DNA of 64,000 nucleotides from Bacillota bacterium (GTDB lineage Bacteria > Bacillota > Clostridia > Acetivibrionales > DSM-1351): contig JAEYWA010000167.1 in the NCBI GenBank assembly GCA_023431385.1, positions 1-64,000 of the forward strand, given 5' to 3'. Position 1 is the first letter of the stretch; each line of letters begins with the position of its first letter. The notes beneath the pieces are model-generated. The model had not been told where the DNA came from. It searched no databases and saw nothing but the letters and a program-made list of their open reading frames with translations. The translations under genes and the position numbers were made by a program. Positions 50,067 to 60,640 of this stretch are shown here, in pieces.

Positions 50067-51797
50067 TTAATTTTTTGAATCTATTTCCTTTTGTACCTCG
50101 GCAAGTATTTCTTTTCCGCCTTCATTGTTCCACTTTTCAACATATTCATTGAAAGTACTGGCGCTGTCCTTTCCTGTAACAATCTTCAGAATCATTTCCT
50201 TCTCTGCTGTTTCCAGGTTTGCCCACTTGGCTTCCATTGTAGGTGTCTGGCTGTAAACCTCACTGTAAATCATTCTATCAGGAGTAGCCAATGCAGTTGG
50301 GCGTGCACCGATAAGTATTGAATACAGGCGGGCAAAATCCGGACTGTTTACATCAAAATTTGAAATTGAGAGCTGCTTATCCTTCGCATAGTTTTTTACC
50401 ACCGTTGTAACATTCTTTGCATCATTATAAAGGAGTTTAAAAGAACTTGAAGGATCGTTGTAGTCTTCTGCTTTAGCCTCGCCGTTCAATATCTTAATCA
50501 AAGAATTATATGTAATTTCACATTCATCCAGGGCTCCCATAGAATTACGCAGAGGATACCAGTAAATGGAGGTATTCTGGCTTCCCAGCATATTTTCATC
50601 ACGCACCCAGACGTTGTTCATAATAACGGCTGCCTTGGCAACATCTTCTGAAATATTCTTGTTGAATATAGTGTAGGATGCAACAGGACACTGCATACGT
50701 GTATACCACTTACTATCATCAGTCTTTACAGGATATGTCTGCCAATTTGCATCAGGAGTCTTCTTGTAGGCATCGGTGGTACCGTAACCAATAGCCCACC
50801 ATGCACAGAAGTACATGCCCACATTTCCTGAGTTAACCAACTCGATCGAATTATCTCGAACACCCATTTCAGGATCGATCAGACCCTGCTTATACCAGCT
50901 GGCAAGTCTCTCGATAGCTTTTTTGCTGTTTTCGGTATTGGTTCCATAGACTGCCTTGCCGTTTTGATCCTTGATCCAGTATCCGGGATAAGCATCATAT
51001 GCTGCAAATACAGGTTCGAAACCAGCGAACATTACACCAGCCTGTAGGAAGTTTGAATATACCGAGCTTTTCTTATCAGGTCCGGCTATTGGTATAGTAG
51101 CATCTCCTGCTGGCTTTTTCTCTTTGAAAATCTTAGCGACTTCTTCAATTTCATCTAATGTAGTAGGTGCCTTAAGATTGTACTTATCAAGCCAATCTTG
51201 ACGGATGTTGAGCATTGACTGTCCTGATGGGGCAACGTCCACACCGACCATACTGAGCTGTTTTCCTTCATACTTTGCGTACTCATAGGCAATACCTCCG
51301 CCGGAATCCATAATAGCCTTTACTTGAGGAGAAACATACCTTGGAAATATCTGTGTAAAATCATACAGCATATTTGACTTTGCAGCGCTGAGGAACGCCT
51401 TACGGTCAACCTGCATACCATCAGGCAAAGTGTTGCTGGCTATACAAAGATTAACCTTTTGATTGTAATCATTACCTGTAGCTGCCGACCAGTCCACAAC
51501 AACTTCAATATTGAAATTGTCCTTAAGATAACGTGTAAATACATTATCTTCATTCGTATCACCGTCCGGGAACTTCTGAGTCGGATAAGCCTGCTGGCCA
51601 ACGTGAATAGTTACCGGCTTATCAAATTTCATAAATGGATCGGCTTTTTCATTTGATGCTGTACTGCTTACAGATGAAGCTGTTGAAGCGGTGCTTGCAG
51701 AGTCTGAACCATTATTGCTGCCGCAGCCTGCAAAAACTGAAGTAAGCATTATAGAAGCGACCACAAAGGCACCAAGCCTTTTGTAAAATGAAGACAT
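50067..51797 (-). CDS. Extracellular sugar-binding lipoprotein
   Basis: 576 residues, family 1 solute-binding. Lipobox SVFAGC with acylated Cys25, then a Ser/Thr/Ala-rich linker to ~50. Large size is typical of LplA/YtcQ binding proteins for oligosaccharides. AGGAGG upstream. First gene of the transport/GH31 operon, with its own promoter. Confidence 0.93.
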   Translation of the reverse strand: MSSFYKRLGAFVVASIMLTSVFAGCGSNNGSDSASTASTASSVSSTASNEKADPFMKFDKPVTIHVGQQAYPTQKFPDGDTNEDNVFTRYLKDNFNIEVVVDWSAATGNDYNQKVNLCIASNTLPDGMQVDRKAFLSAAKSNMLYDFTQIFPRYVSPQVKAIMDSGGGIAYEYAKYEGKQLSMVGVDVAPSGQSMLNIRQDWLDKYNLKAPTTLDEIEEVAKIFKEKKPAGDATIPIAGPDKKSSVYSNFLQAGVMFAGFEPVFAAYDAYPGYWIKDQNGKAVYGTNTENSKKAIERLASWYKQGLIDPEMGVRDNSIELVNSGNVGMYFCAWWAIGYGTTDAYKKTPDANWQTYPVKTDDSKWYTRMQCPVASYTIFNKNISEDVAKAAVIMNNVWVRDENMLGSQNTSIYWYPLRNSMGALDECEITYNSLIKILNGEAKAEDYNDPSSSFKLLYNDAKNVTTVVKNYAKDKQLSISNFDVNSPDFARLYSILIGARPTALATPDRMIYSEVYSQTPTMEAKWANLETAEKEMILKIVTGKDSASTFNEYVEKWNNEGGKEILAEVQKEIDSKN

Positions 51798-51925
51798 CTA
51801 AATTCCTCCTTGAATCTTGTTTTTAAAATCAAGTAAAGAATAACAAATAAACAAAGAGGGGACAACTCGAAATTGTATCATTTGCACAAAACATTTACTG
51901 GTTTGAAACACTTTTTTGTTAGAAT

Positions 51926-51955
51926 TATATATACAATTGACTTATATCCTGTCAA
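51926..51955 (-). promoter_or_regulatory. Promoter of the binding-protein operon
   Basis: Minus strand -35 TTGACA (51950-51955), which overlaps the stop of the regulator gene, 18-bp spacer, TATATA (51926-51931). A TATAAT two bases further on would need 20 bp. Leader about 120 nt. Confidence 0.65.
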
Positions 51956-53028
51956 TTATCTTCATCCTTTTTCGATTTGGACGATATTTGTTTCATATAC
52001 TCAGAACAATTGACCCCCGTTTGTAATAAAAAAATGTGCGAAAAATACTTACTGTCTTCATAACCGACGGCTTCTGCCACCTCCGAGGGTTTAACCTTGC
52101 GCTGTTGAAGAAGTTTCTTTGCCAGTTCTACTCTTTCATACCGGACAAAATCATTAAAAGTATAGCCTGTAACATTTTTAAAGCTTGTGGAAAAATAACT
52201 GCGGCTCATATTAACCTTTTGAGCGACATTTTCCACTTTTAGCCGTTCGGTAAGGTGAATCTTTATATATTTGACGGCATATAGAATGCACACCGGAAGG
52301 GCTGAAAAATCCGTTACCCTGTCGATTATTTCATACAGATTTTGATAACATCCCGATAACCAGTCCATACCTTCGGATTTCTCCGAAAGAAACGGTACCT
52401 GGTTGGTAACTTGAAATACTCTTTCTACCTCCTGGGATATGAACATAAGAAGACGCTCCATTTGCCGCAGATTAATGGGTGAATTGATTATTTCATCAAT
52501 TTTTTTGATAAAAAAGCCTTCGTCATAAACCCACCGGCACCCCTGCCAGGAAGCAATCAGTTTTTCAAACTGCCGAGGCTCAAGCCCCTTTTCTGGATTT
52601 TTAGTTGTCAAATCCTTTACCTCTGTTGAGCTTTCGGCAGTTTTTTCGGATTGGCAAATCAGTTTTCCTATTCTTTGAAAAATCTCGGTACAATCCTCTT
52701 CTTCCATTCTAATCTTTGAGATATAATCGAGTGCTCCTAAACGCAGAGCACTCTGTACATACTCAAAATCTTCATGAAAGCTTAAAGCTACGTATTGCAA
52801 TTTGGGGTAAGACTTACGGCTTTCTTTTATGAAATCAAGCCCATTTAATACCGGCATCGAAAGATCCACAACAGCAAGATCCACCTTTTGTGTTTTAAGA
52901 AAATTCAATCCCAGCATACCATTTGCAACATCCCCAACAACAGTCATTCCGCACTTCTCCCATGGTACCATTGAAATCAGGCCTTTTCGTGCCAACTTGT
53001 CATCGTCAATGATTAGTACCTTATACAT
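51952..53028 (-). CDS. YesN-like response regulator with AraC DNA-binding domain
   Basis: 358 residues. Receiver: DDDK near 8-11, phospho-Asp in LAVVDLSMPVLNG, Lys in YISKIRM. C-terminal AraC HTH: AQKVNMSRSYFSTSFKNVTG and AVGYEDSKYFSHIF. Overlaps the kinase by 8 bp. Likely activator of the sugar operon downstream. Confidence 0.93.
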   Translation of the reverse strand: MYKVLIIDDDKLARKGLISMVPWEKCGMTVVGDVANGMLGLNFLKTQKVDLAVVDLSMPVLNGLDFIKESRKSYPKLQYVALSFHEDFEYVQSALRLGALDYISKIRMEEEDCTEIFQRIGKLICQSEKTAESSTEVKDLTTKNPEKGLEPRQFEKLIASWQGCRWVYDEGFFIKKIDEIINSPINLRQMERLLMFISQEVERVFQVTNQVPFLSEKSEGMDWLSGCYQNLYEIIDRVTDFSALPVCILYAVKYIKIHLTERLKVENVAQKVNMSRSYFSTSFKNVTGYTFNDFVRYERVELAKKLLQQRKVKPSEVAEAVGYEDSKYFSHIFLLQTGVNCSEYMKQISSKSKKDEDN

Positions 53029-54772
53029 ATGGTTCGTTTCCTTTCTGAGCGGGTAGTAACAGAGTTACGGTTGTCCCATCTTTAGGCTCACTTTTTATAC
53101 TTATTTGTGCATTACTTCCGTAAAACGACAGCAGACTCATCCGTACATACCTGAGACCGATACCCTTGTTGGAATTTATCGGCTGCAAGCTGTACTCGTC
53201 TCCCTCAGGTTCGAACCCCTGTCCGTCATCTTTTATTGATATTCTTACAAAGTTTTCATTTTCACGCTTGATATTAATCCACAGATTGCCGAATTCGTTG
53301 ATGTTATGGCAAATGGCATTCTCAGCCAGGGGCTGCATTATAAAACGGGCGCAGGGTAAATCCAGATAATCTCCCTCCTCAATATCCAGCCAGATCTGAA
53401 AATCATACCGTTCCTTTTGAAGTTCAAGGTAGAGCTTCAAATATTTGAGTTCGGTCCGGAATGTAGCTTTGGCGCTTGTCTTTCCAAGGCTGTAGCCCAG
53501 TACATAGTTTAATTTATATATAAACCTTTCAATCTCCGGCTGCTTATTTATAACAGCCATACAGTGGACTGAATGCAATACGTTCATTAAAAAATGAGGA
53601 TTAATCTGATAATAGAGCTTGTCTATTTCCAACTGCTGTTTCTCTTTTTCCTGCTGGCGGACATTCTCCAATAGCTGTACAACTTCCTTCTTCATATCGT
53701 CGAATCTTTTGAACAGATTATCAAATTCATCTATCTGGAAGGAATGCTTTACAGGCACAATATTCCCTTTTCCCACCTCCAGCATATCATGCCCAAGTAT
53801 TTGCAGGGGGCGGTAAATCAGGTGAAAAAGTAATAAACCTGTGATGGAAACTAGCACTGCCGCAGCAATGAACACAAAGAACACACTTAACTTCCAGGAA
53901 ATCATCTGCTTGTTATAGCTGCTTTTAGGCACTAAGAGCACATTTGAAAAACCAAACTTACTTGCTGCCGAAAGAAAGGTAAACTCCCCAATTTCCTGAA
54001 CTGCACTGCTTATAGAATTAATATTTATATTGGTTTTATTTCCCACTTCGAATGCTTCACTGCTGCTATAACATATTATACCGTTACTGTCCACCTGTAA
54101 CAAATCATATGGGACCTTACGAATTTGCGAAAGAGATTGAATGTTGTTTTTTACTCCTGTAAAAATCTCTCCATAGATAAGATAATCGTTGTCATCACTG
54201 AATCTCTCCTTGCGGGTAAGGGAAACCACTTCCTTTGAAGATGAATAATTAAGGCTTCTATGTATGGAATTCAGCTTTATGGCGCTTGTTTCAACAAGCG
54301 TGTTCAAATCCAGCATATCGGAATTTTCTTTAACTGGCAAACTGAAAAACAGCATCCTTTCCGGCTTGTCTTCTGATGCTCCGTATCTGAAATAGCCCAC
54401 AAGGGATATATTTTCATGGCTGAACAGCATAGTGTTGATGTCGCTGGTGATTTTCCCCGACATTTCTATACGTTCGTATCCTCCTCTTTCGATAACATAA
54501 CTGTTGATCAGTTTGCCAACGTTGCCCTCCACCGACATTTGCTGGGACAGCTGTACCAGGGTATAGTAGTCGGCATCTATCTGTTTTGTGATTTGAAGCA
54601 AATCGGCCAGCATGGTAGTCTCCACCCGGTTTTTTTCAGCCGCCTGCATTGATATGTAAGATACCGATACAACCAGTAAAAAACATAATATCATACATAC
54701 GCTTATAATCAGACTCATTCTCTGACGTAGTGTGCGGATGTGAAACATAAACTTTTTACCCTTTTCACTCAT
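53021..54772 (-). CDS. YesM-like sensor histidine kinase
   Basis: 583 residues from ATG 54772 (GGGG upstream); the frame runs 31 codons further without support. TM helix ~20-42, extracytoplasmic dCache-like region (~45-285), second TM (~290-312), HAMP, coiled coil, and a His_kinase domain with phospho-His in YQINPHFLMNVLH; ATPase site DDGQGFEPEG and GIGLRYVRMSL. Senses extracellular sugar or its binding protein and signals to the adjacent regulator. Confidence 0.93.
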   Translation of the reverse strand: MSEKGKKFMFHIRTLRQRMSLIISVCMILCFLLVVSVSYISMQAAEKNRVETTMLADLLQITKQIDADYYTLVQLSQQMSVEGNVGKLINSYVIERGGYERIEMSGKITSDINTMLFSHENISLVGYFRYGASEDKPERMLFFSLPVKENSDMLDLNTLVETSAIKLNSIHRSLNYSSSKEVVSLTRKERFSDDNDYLIYGEIFTGVKNNIQSLSQIRKVPYDLLQVDSNGIICYSSSEAFEVGNKTNININSISSAVQEIGEFTFLSAASKFGFSNVLLVPKSSYNKQMISWKLSVFFVFIAAAVLVSITGLLLFHLIYRPLQILGHDMLEVGKGNIVPVKHSFQIDEFDNLFKRFDDMKKEVVQLLENVRQQEKEKQQLEIDKLYYQINPHFLMNVLHSVHCMAVINKQPEIERFIYKLNYVLGYSLGKTSAKATFRTELKYLKLYLELQKERYDFQIWLDIEEGDYLDLPCARFIMQPLAENAICHNINEFGNLWINIKRENENFVRISIKDDGQGFEPEGDEYSLQPINSNKGIGLRYVRMSLLSFYGSNAQISIKSEPKDGTTVTLLLPAQKGNEPYV

Positions 54773-54951
54773 TGTAACTACCCCTATACATACTGGTAAT
54801 AATAAAAAATCTAAGTAAATTAATATAAATGTTACCAAATTTACGAAAATATTTAGCTGCTCCACTTAATTTAGATTTTAGCCTGTTAATGCATATATAG
54901 TCAAGTTAAAAACAGGAAACATCAAATTTAGAAGACTTCCGATATCTTTTT

Positions 54952-55365
54952 CTAATATTTCGGTCTGATCATAAACCTTCCTTGTTCAGCCTTTACAAAA
55001 CCATATTTTTCGTACAAGCCATGAGCATCCTTTGTTGCGAGAATGCCTCTCAAATCCTTATACTCCTCAGACTCAGTAATACATTTAACAAGACTCTTAC
55101 CAAGTTCCTCTCCTCTGTATTTCTCATCTATTATCACATCACAGAGCCAAAACATTGTAGACTTATCTGATACAACTCTTGCAAAACCTATCTGCTCACT
55201 GTCAAGGTAAATACCATAAGCATCAGAGTTCTTAATTGCATTTTCAATAGTTTCAATAGACCTTTGATTTCCCCAATAACTTTTTTCCAAAAGAGATTTA
55301 ATCTTATAAATCGACAACAAGGACTTGTCGTTGCTGATTCTATACTCCCCGAACTTACAATCCAT
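54952..55365 (-). CDS. GNAT-family N-acetyltransferase
   Basis: 137 residues. YRGEELGKSLVKCITESEEY is a slightly variant acetyl-CoA loop, followed by KDAHGLYEKYGFVKAEQGRF. Last host-type gene before the foreign segment. Confidence 0.88.
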   Translation of the reverse strand: MDCKFGEYRISNDKSLLSIYKIKSLLEKSYWGNQRSIETIENAIKNSDAYGIYLDSEQIGFARVVSDKSTMFWLCDVIIDEKYRGEELGKSLVKCITESEEYKDLRGILATKDAHGLYEKYGFVKAEQGRFMIRPKY

Positions 55366-55547
55366 ATAGCCCCTCCATTACTATCAATCTGGTTTTTTGT
55401 ATTATGTAACTGAAATTGTATTTATTTTGTAAATTATACATTACCAAAACTGTTCCGGCAAGAAAGTTCCATATAAGGGCATGTTACCTGCTTGAGCCTT
55501 AAGGCTTATCGTATAGTTCGCTAACCGCATTTATTTTCTCGCTACGG

Positions 55548-55726
55548 CTAACGCGGTCGGTTACTTGCTCCTCTTTTCTTGCTTACCCGTAAATGGATCA
55601 CGTATTCAATCAAACCTAATTGGTCGTTTGCTATGTCTTCCTGTAACTTCTTTACCGCCACTTGTGAGCTTGCTTTGAGAATAGGGAAACGGCGATATTT
55701 GTTCCACTGTTTTTTGTACGTGCCAT
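55548..55726 (-). pseudogene. Relic of a small basic protein
   Basis: ATG 55726 with GGAGG. Read with one base inserted near codon 6 it gives about 59 residues (start MARTKK, then ASSQVAVKKLQEDIANDQLG, VIHLRVSKKRGA). Not identified; the style resembles small ORFs of clostridial conjugative elements. Confidence 0.4.
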
Positions 55727-56159
55727 GTATCCTCCTTCCGATAACATTACACCTATATTATACCATTTTGGGGTAATTCGAACAATGTTGTCGATGAAGG
55801 AAATCCGCTTAAATAAAGGGTTTTCAGCTTACTTCGGGCCGTTTTAGCCCGAAGTAAAAGCGGCGTATTACAGACCGCCCTTTTGCCGGACCAGTAAATT
55901 AGCAATCACATCTTGCAGGGGCGGCGCGTTCTCCTTTTGACTGGCTATTGTCAAATGATATGCCACTAACATCTGCTAATTACGCCTTATCTACGGTGGT
56001 AATATCCACGCTTTGCATTATGTTGATTTGTTCCGGCTTCAACATTAACTCTACGCCTCCTTTTCAAAGCCATAAAATATATGTTTGGTTTCCCGTTTGT
56101 CCTGTGAGGACTGTTGCAGTAGTGCTTGTCGGCTTCATCTATGGACTACAAATCTAAAA

Positions 56160-56442
56160 CGTAGTGAAGTTCTGAAACCAATTGTTTCATAAGATTTCCA
56201 TTCTCCGAAGCCCCTTGCTTATTGATTTACGAACATTCCGCGCATCCACACCTTCCGCTCGCAATATCGGATTGGCTTATGGCAAGTATGTAATTCGCGT
56301 AAATCTGTTTGGCCTGCTTGTCCGTCAAGGCGGCAACAGCAGCGTCGGGGAACGGCAACCCGGACAGAACCATACTTCGGGGCAAATTGGTCCGAAGTGG
56401 TATTGAGGCTTGTCCGACAAAAAGGCCGTCAAAAAAGGACAT
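56160..56442 (-). pseudogene. Relic of a conjugative-element sigma-70-like factor
   Basis: Pieces FPDAAVAALTDKQAKQIYAN and VDARNVRKSISKGLRRMEIL lie in two frames; restoring two bases between them gives a sigma region-4-like helix-turn-helix as found in clostridial ICE regulators. The N-terminal half is missing. Confidence 0.5.
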
Positions 56443-56746
56443 AAAAAAACACCTTTGAGGGAAAATTCCTGTAAGGTGTCGAATGAGAAATGTGTGCAGT
56501 AGCCTTCCGATTATTCTTTTAATTTTTTGAAGTTATGTAGAATTAAACTTCTGCCTACATTCGACCGCTACGGTAGAATAGCGGCCCCTCCACAGTAGAA
56601 CGCGTCAACTTAGGATACATAAAGTCCCCCTATCCCCAAGCTGCCGATTGCAATCGGCTATGCTTTAGCGTATATACTAGTTCCGACGCTGAAACAATGG
56701 TTTTTATTATTTCTGTTGAGCAGTATGAATGTCCTCTGATTATAGG

Positions 56747-58322
56747 TTATTTGTATTCGCTCAAAATCTCGTTTGCTTCCTGCTGCGTCATATTGCCAGC
56801 TTTAACTTGTTCGTCGCAAAATGATTTTACAGCGTCAAATCGTTCTTCTTTTGTCGCATATGAGCCTAAATCTTTCGTTTCACCATTTTTAAGTGAGAAT
56901 AAAGCACTATATCTTTCAGAAGGAGGGCCAGAAGGATTGAGAACGCTCCCTTTAACATGTGCCACGTCGGTTGAATCAGTTACATAACCACCCATACCAA
57001 AAGACTCATTGCCCTTCACGATTGGTTTGAAATACCGCGCACCATTCTTAATATCTTCTAATATCTGTTCATACCGTGCGAGGGCTTTATCAACCTTTTC
57101 CTGTGTCCACACTCCTTCATGCAGAACCCCATTTTTATCATAATATCCGCGCGGCGCACCTATTAGGTTTGGCAGGGACTTTTTTCGTTCATCCACGAAG
57201 GCTTTATATTCATCATAAGTCCACCAATCAACCTCAAGTTTTGGATATTTCCTTTGATATTCTTCCTCGTCCATCCAAGTTTGTCCGCCATCGGTGCTTA
57301 TTAGTCCTGTTTGATTTTTGGTCATAATGCTACCGCTGGCTATGTTGATATCTTTGGCGGCTGCAAGCGTAGCACCTGTCATCATAATACCAGCCAGCGC
57401 CAGGCAAAGGACTATAACACCAGCCTTCTTTCGTTTAGTGTCCATAATTGAAGAAATACGCATTTTCATGCCTTTCTTACCTCCATAAAAATTTGTTGAC
57501 AATGCAGTTCGGAGCTTCGCCCCGTTCCTGACAACGCCTATAATGGTTTCGCCGTATTGCTTGCGATACTGAAAATTCGCGCTCTATAAAACCAGCGCAT
57601 CACAGGAAATTTCACATTGTACCGCTGCCGCTTTTGCCATAAGGTAAACTACTGGATTAAACCAATGGAGCGCGGTTGCTTCTAAAATAAGCGCCTTGTA
57701 CCAAAGGTCATGCCGCTTAAAATGAATTAGCTCATGCTTTAGTATAAGGGATAATTCATCACCTGCAAATTTGACAGGCGGTAGCAAAATAGCAGGGTGG
57801 AAAAATCCAACGAGCATAGGGCTTGCAATCTCTAACATACGTTTATCCCTACCTGTGTCTTTATTTTCGGTTCCGACTTCAAGCTATCCAAAATCCCCAA
57901 GCTCTCCGAATCGGAACAAGCTCACTCCATCGGCGTACCATGTTCATAAAGCGACAATGCCGCAGAACATGATACACTACAACGCATATAGCGCCAAAAA
58001 TCCAAATCTCCACAAGTACCCACCACAATGGGATTTTTGCCGGAGCGTTTACAATATCCCCTGCATCGACCATAGAGGGTATAGCGTTGATTATCGGTTG
58101 CATAGGCGTTACAGGTATATCCGTCATTTGTGCCGTGAGAAACGACAGGTCTATCAGGGGGCGAAAGGGGAATATCCAGCCTACCGCAATTACCAGCCAA
58201 ACCATATACCGCCACTTTACGGCATACCGTTTTGACAAAAGGGGCAGTATGACTGCATACACAAGCGTTACCAGAGACATAGAAACAGAGCATTGGAGTA
58301 GGGTGGTCAGAAATGTCTACAC
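56747..58322 (-). pseudogene. blaR1: Decayed BlaR1/MecR1-type sensor metalloprotease
   Basis: Starts GTG 58322 with TAG as codon 2. Then four-TM domain (MSLVTLVYAVILPLLSKRYA onward), frameshifts near 57840-57880, the M56 zinc motif KHELIHFKRHD, an in-frame TAG at 57584 after CDALVL, and the C-terminal sensor part (IVLCLALAGIMMTGATLA) to 56747. About 520 codons. It overlaps the blaI relic upstream as in intact bla operons. No beta-lactamase gene is nearby. Confidence 0.88.
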
Positions 58323-58323
58323 A

Positions 58324-58686
58324 TCAATCTCTCCTTTCTTTCAGCCACTTTGCCAGTTGGTCAAGGTCGCTGTCCTTAATCTTTTTTCCGTCATACAGTG
58401 TAGCAACCAAGCTGGCAAAAGAGTTCCCATGAAAACGCTCCATAAAGTCGCCCGTTTCAAATTTCAGGTAGTCCTCCTTGCTGATAATCGGGAAATAGGT
58501 ACGCTCTTTCCCGTTTTTTTCAGTTCGGATGAAGCCGCGCTCCGCCAGCCGTAGCATAAGGGAAATGACCGTCTGCGCTTTCCATTCATTAAATTTATCC
58601 CATGTTGCCATCCAGCTTCCTTCAGATTCCTCGTCACCGAGGGCACCCTTGCTCTTGGCTATGTGCTTGGCACTATCAACCCGCAC
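58324..58686 (-). pseudogene. blaI: Truncated BlaI/MecI repressor fused to intron sequence
   Basis: The last ~90 codons (from about 58600) are BlaI: EWKAQTVISLMLRLAERGF, NGKERTYFPIISKEDYLKFE, KDSDLDQLAKWLKERRD. The first ~30 codons are read from the adjacent group II intron fragment, so the first DNA-binding helices are missing and the open frame is a chimera. Overlaps the blaR1 start region. Confidence 0.85.
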
Positions 58687-58720
58687 TCAGGACTCTCACC
58701 CGTAAGATTGCGCCCATGCT
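58606..58720 (-). mobile_element. 5' fragment of a second group II intron
   Basis: Minus strand shows domain I landmarks of a non-IIC group II intron: CTTACGGGTGAGAGTCC, GCCAAGAGCAAGGGTG and GAATCTGAAGGAAGC. The rest of that intron is absent; on one side it joins blaI, on the other the 3' end of the IIC intron. Confidence 0.65.
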
Positions 58721-58722
58721 GG

Positions 58723-60633
58723 ATAGAATAGGCGGGTGATTTTCACCCGCCCCTCATCAAACCGTGCTTGTAGTTTTCCCGCACACGGCTTTCCGACAAC
58801 CTTCTTCCGTCTGCATGCACTATGAAGAAAGCGTTTCAAGACCTAGCATAAAGATTTGTTCCGCACTATTGTCATTTTGGACAGATACAGACGCCTCTGT
58901 CTTTTCTTGATCCACCATCTAGTGAACCACTGAAGAATGTGCCAGTCGATTGCTCTAAGCCATTTCTCAGCGTTCTTTAATCCATAGTAATTTCGCCAGC
59001 CCCGAATCTTGGGATTGATTCTTTCAATTATTTCACGGACTTCTCATTTCAGTGTCTTCCGTCCCCCCTGTATCTCTTTCACCACTGACCTCATGCGTTT
59101 CATGGCTTTCCGGCTTGGAGATTGAATCATAGTATAATAGACCTTTCCCTTATCTGTGACTTGTTTGCAACTTCTGTGATGGAACCCCAGAAAGTCAAAA
59201 TCTTCTTTGCCTTCCCATAGCCCTACAATTCGGGTCTTTTCCTCGTTCAATTCCAGTTCCAGTCTTCTCATGATTTCCCGCACCAAACCCATGGCGTGGT
59301 TAGCGTCCTTCTTAGTCTTGCAGATGATGACACTGTCGTCCGCAAATCTTACCAACTTTCCAAGGTGACTACCGTGATTTTCCCATACCCGGTCCATGTA
59401 ATTCAGATAGATATTGGACAGTAGCGGGGAGATTACGTCTCCTTGCGGGCTGCCTTCCCCGCTCGCTTCATGCACACCGTCCACCATGACGCCAGCCTCT
59501 AACCAGAGACGAATCAACTTCAAAACTCTTCGGTCGCTGATTCGCTCTTGTACCAGCTTTAACAACTTTCCATGATGAATATGGTCGAAATATCCTTTAA
59601 TATCTGCATCAACTACCCAGTACCCTTTGTTGTTGCACGCCTTTCGGACAACTTCCAGCGCCATGCGCTGACTTCTCTTTGGTCTGAAACCAAATGAGAC
59701 GTCCTTAAAGTCCGCTTCAAATACCAGCTCTATGATGAGTTCTGTCGCCATCTAAACGACCTTGTCCCTTATGGTAGGCAGTCCCAACGGCCGCTGTTTC
59801 CCATCCCCTTTGGGGATATTTACCCATTTTGCAGGAGAGGGGCGATAAGTTCCGTCTCGGAGCGTACTTGATATCTCATACAGAAATTGTTGTGCACCAT
59901 AGGTTTCTACATCGCTTATCGTCGTCCCGTCTATCCCGCCAGCCCCTTTACTTGCCTTGACTCGTTTCCATGCCTCATAGAGAACATCCATCCTGTAGAT
60001 TTTGTCATACAATGCATGGAACTTCCGCTTGCCACATTGCTTGGCAGATCGGTATAGTTTCCTTTGGAGTTGTCGAACTTTATCTTTATTGGTGTCGTTA
60101 GCCTTTCGGGCATTCACTCGCTCTTACCTCCTCTGAAAACTTGGTTGAAGCAGGGCACCTTCCCTAGATGCGGTTATGTTGTCCGCATCGTCCTCGGTAC
60201 TATGAGCCCCTCTGACTCCCTCCTGGCAATAGTTCCATCTCATCCTTTGACTTATAGGGCTATTCGTTACAGGTTCCCCTGTGCCGGGTAGGGTCTCTCC
60301 AGTTCCGGACACTACTTTCGATACATGTCGCCACCTCTATACCGGAGGGTTTCTCAGCACTGCTTCCAAGGTCTTTGTGCTTTCCATGGTCTTCACCTGT
60401 GCGCCAGGGCTCGACTCCCTCTGACCTGCTAGGCAGGCTTTTATTAACGATACGGCAGTGTTCACTTTATGTTGCGACCTATATCATCGCCGACCCATCA
60501 CAATGGGTCATCATCCCGCTCAGCACCCCGCATTACTGCAATTCACCGGGACTGACTACGTGGCTCCTTGGCGATTACCACGGCTGGACTTTCACCAGCA
60601 AGCAGCGTCCAGCTTCGCTGGACACACGAGCAC
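58723..60633 (-). mobile_element. Group IIC intron
   Basis: About 1.9 kb, usual for class C. The 5' end GTGCTCG is at 60633, right after a terminator T-tract (TTTTTTTTGTAG), the known target context of IIC introns. Domain V-like AGCCGTGTGCGGG...GCACGG and a strong domain VI hairpin (GGGCGGGTG/CACCCGCC) precede the 3' end ..TATTCTAT at 58723. It holds a broken reverse transcriptase. Confidence 0.85.
58843..60117 (-). pseudogene. ltrA: Intron-encoded reverse transcriptase/maturase, two nonsense codons
   Basis: GTG 60117 with GAGGAGG; the frame covers 424 residues but has TAG at 59752 (before MATELIIE) and TGA at 59044 (after GGRKTLK). Seen: YEAWKRVKASKGAGGIDG, LGLPTIRDKVV, DIKGYFDHI, GSPQGDVISPLLSNIYL, catalytic LVRFADDSVI (variant of YADD) and the maturase tail INPKIRGWRNYYG. 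The intron is likely immobile by itself. Confidence 0.9.
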
Positions 60634-60640
60634 CTACAAA

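Larger units (their letters stand above)
55366..56746. other. Degenerate intergenic DNA with conjugative-element relics
   Basis: No intact gene in 1.38 kb. Base composition looks richer in G+C than the host genes. Contents: a small frameshifted ORF (55548-55726), a sigma-factor relic (56160-56442), and inverted repeats GCCGATTG/CAATCGGC (56643-56658), CCGCTA/TAGCGG (56565-56584) and ACACCTT/AAGGTGT near 56450-56480. Confidence 0.6.

Noticed and set aside
57922..58293. Cys-rich 123-codon minus-strand frame
   Set aside because: Alternate frame of the blaR1 relic.
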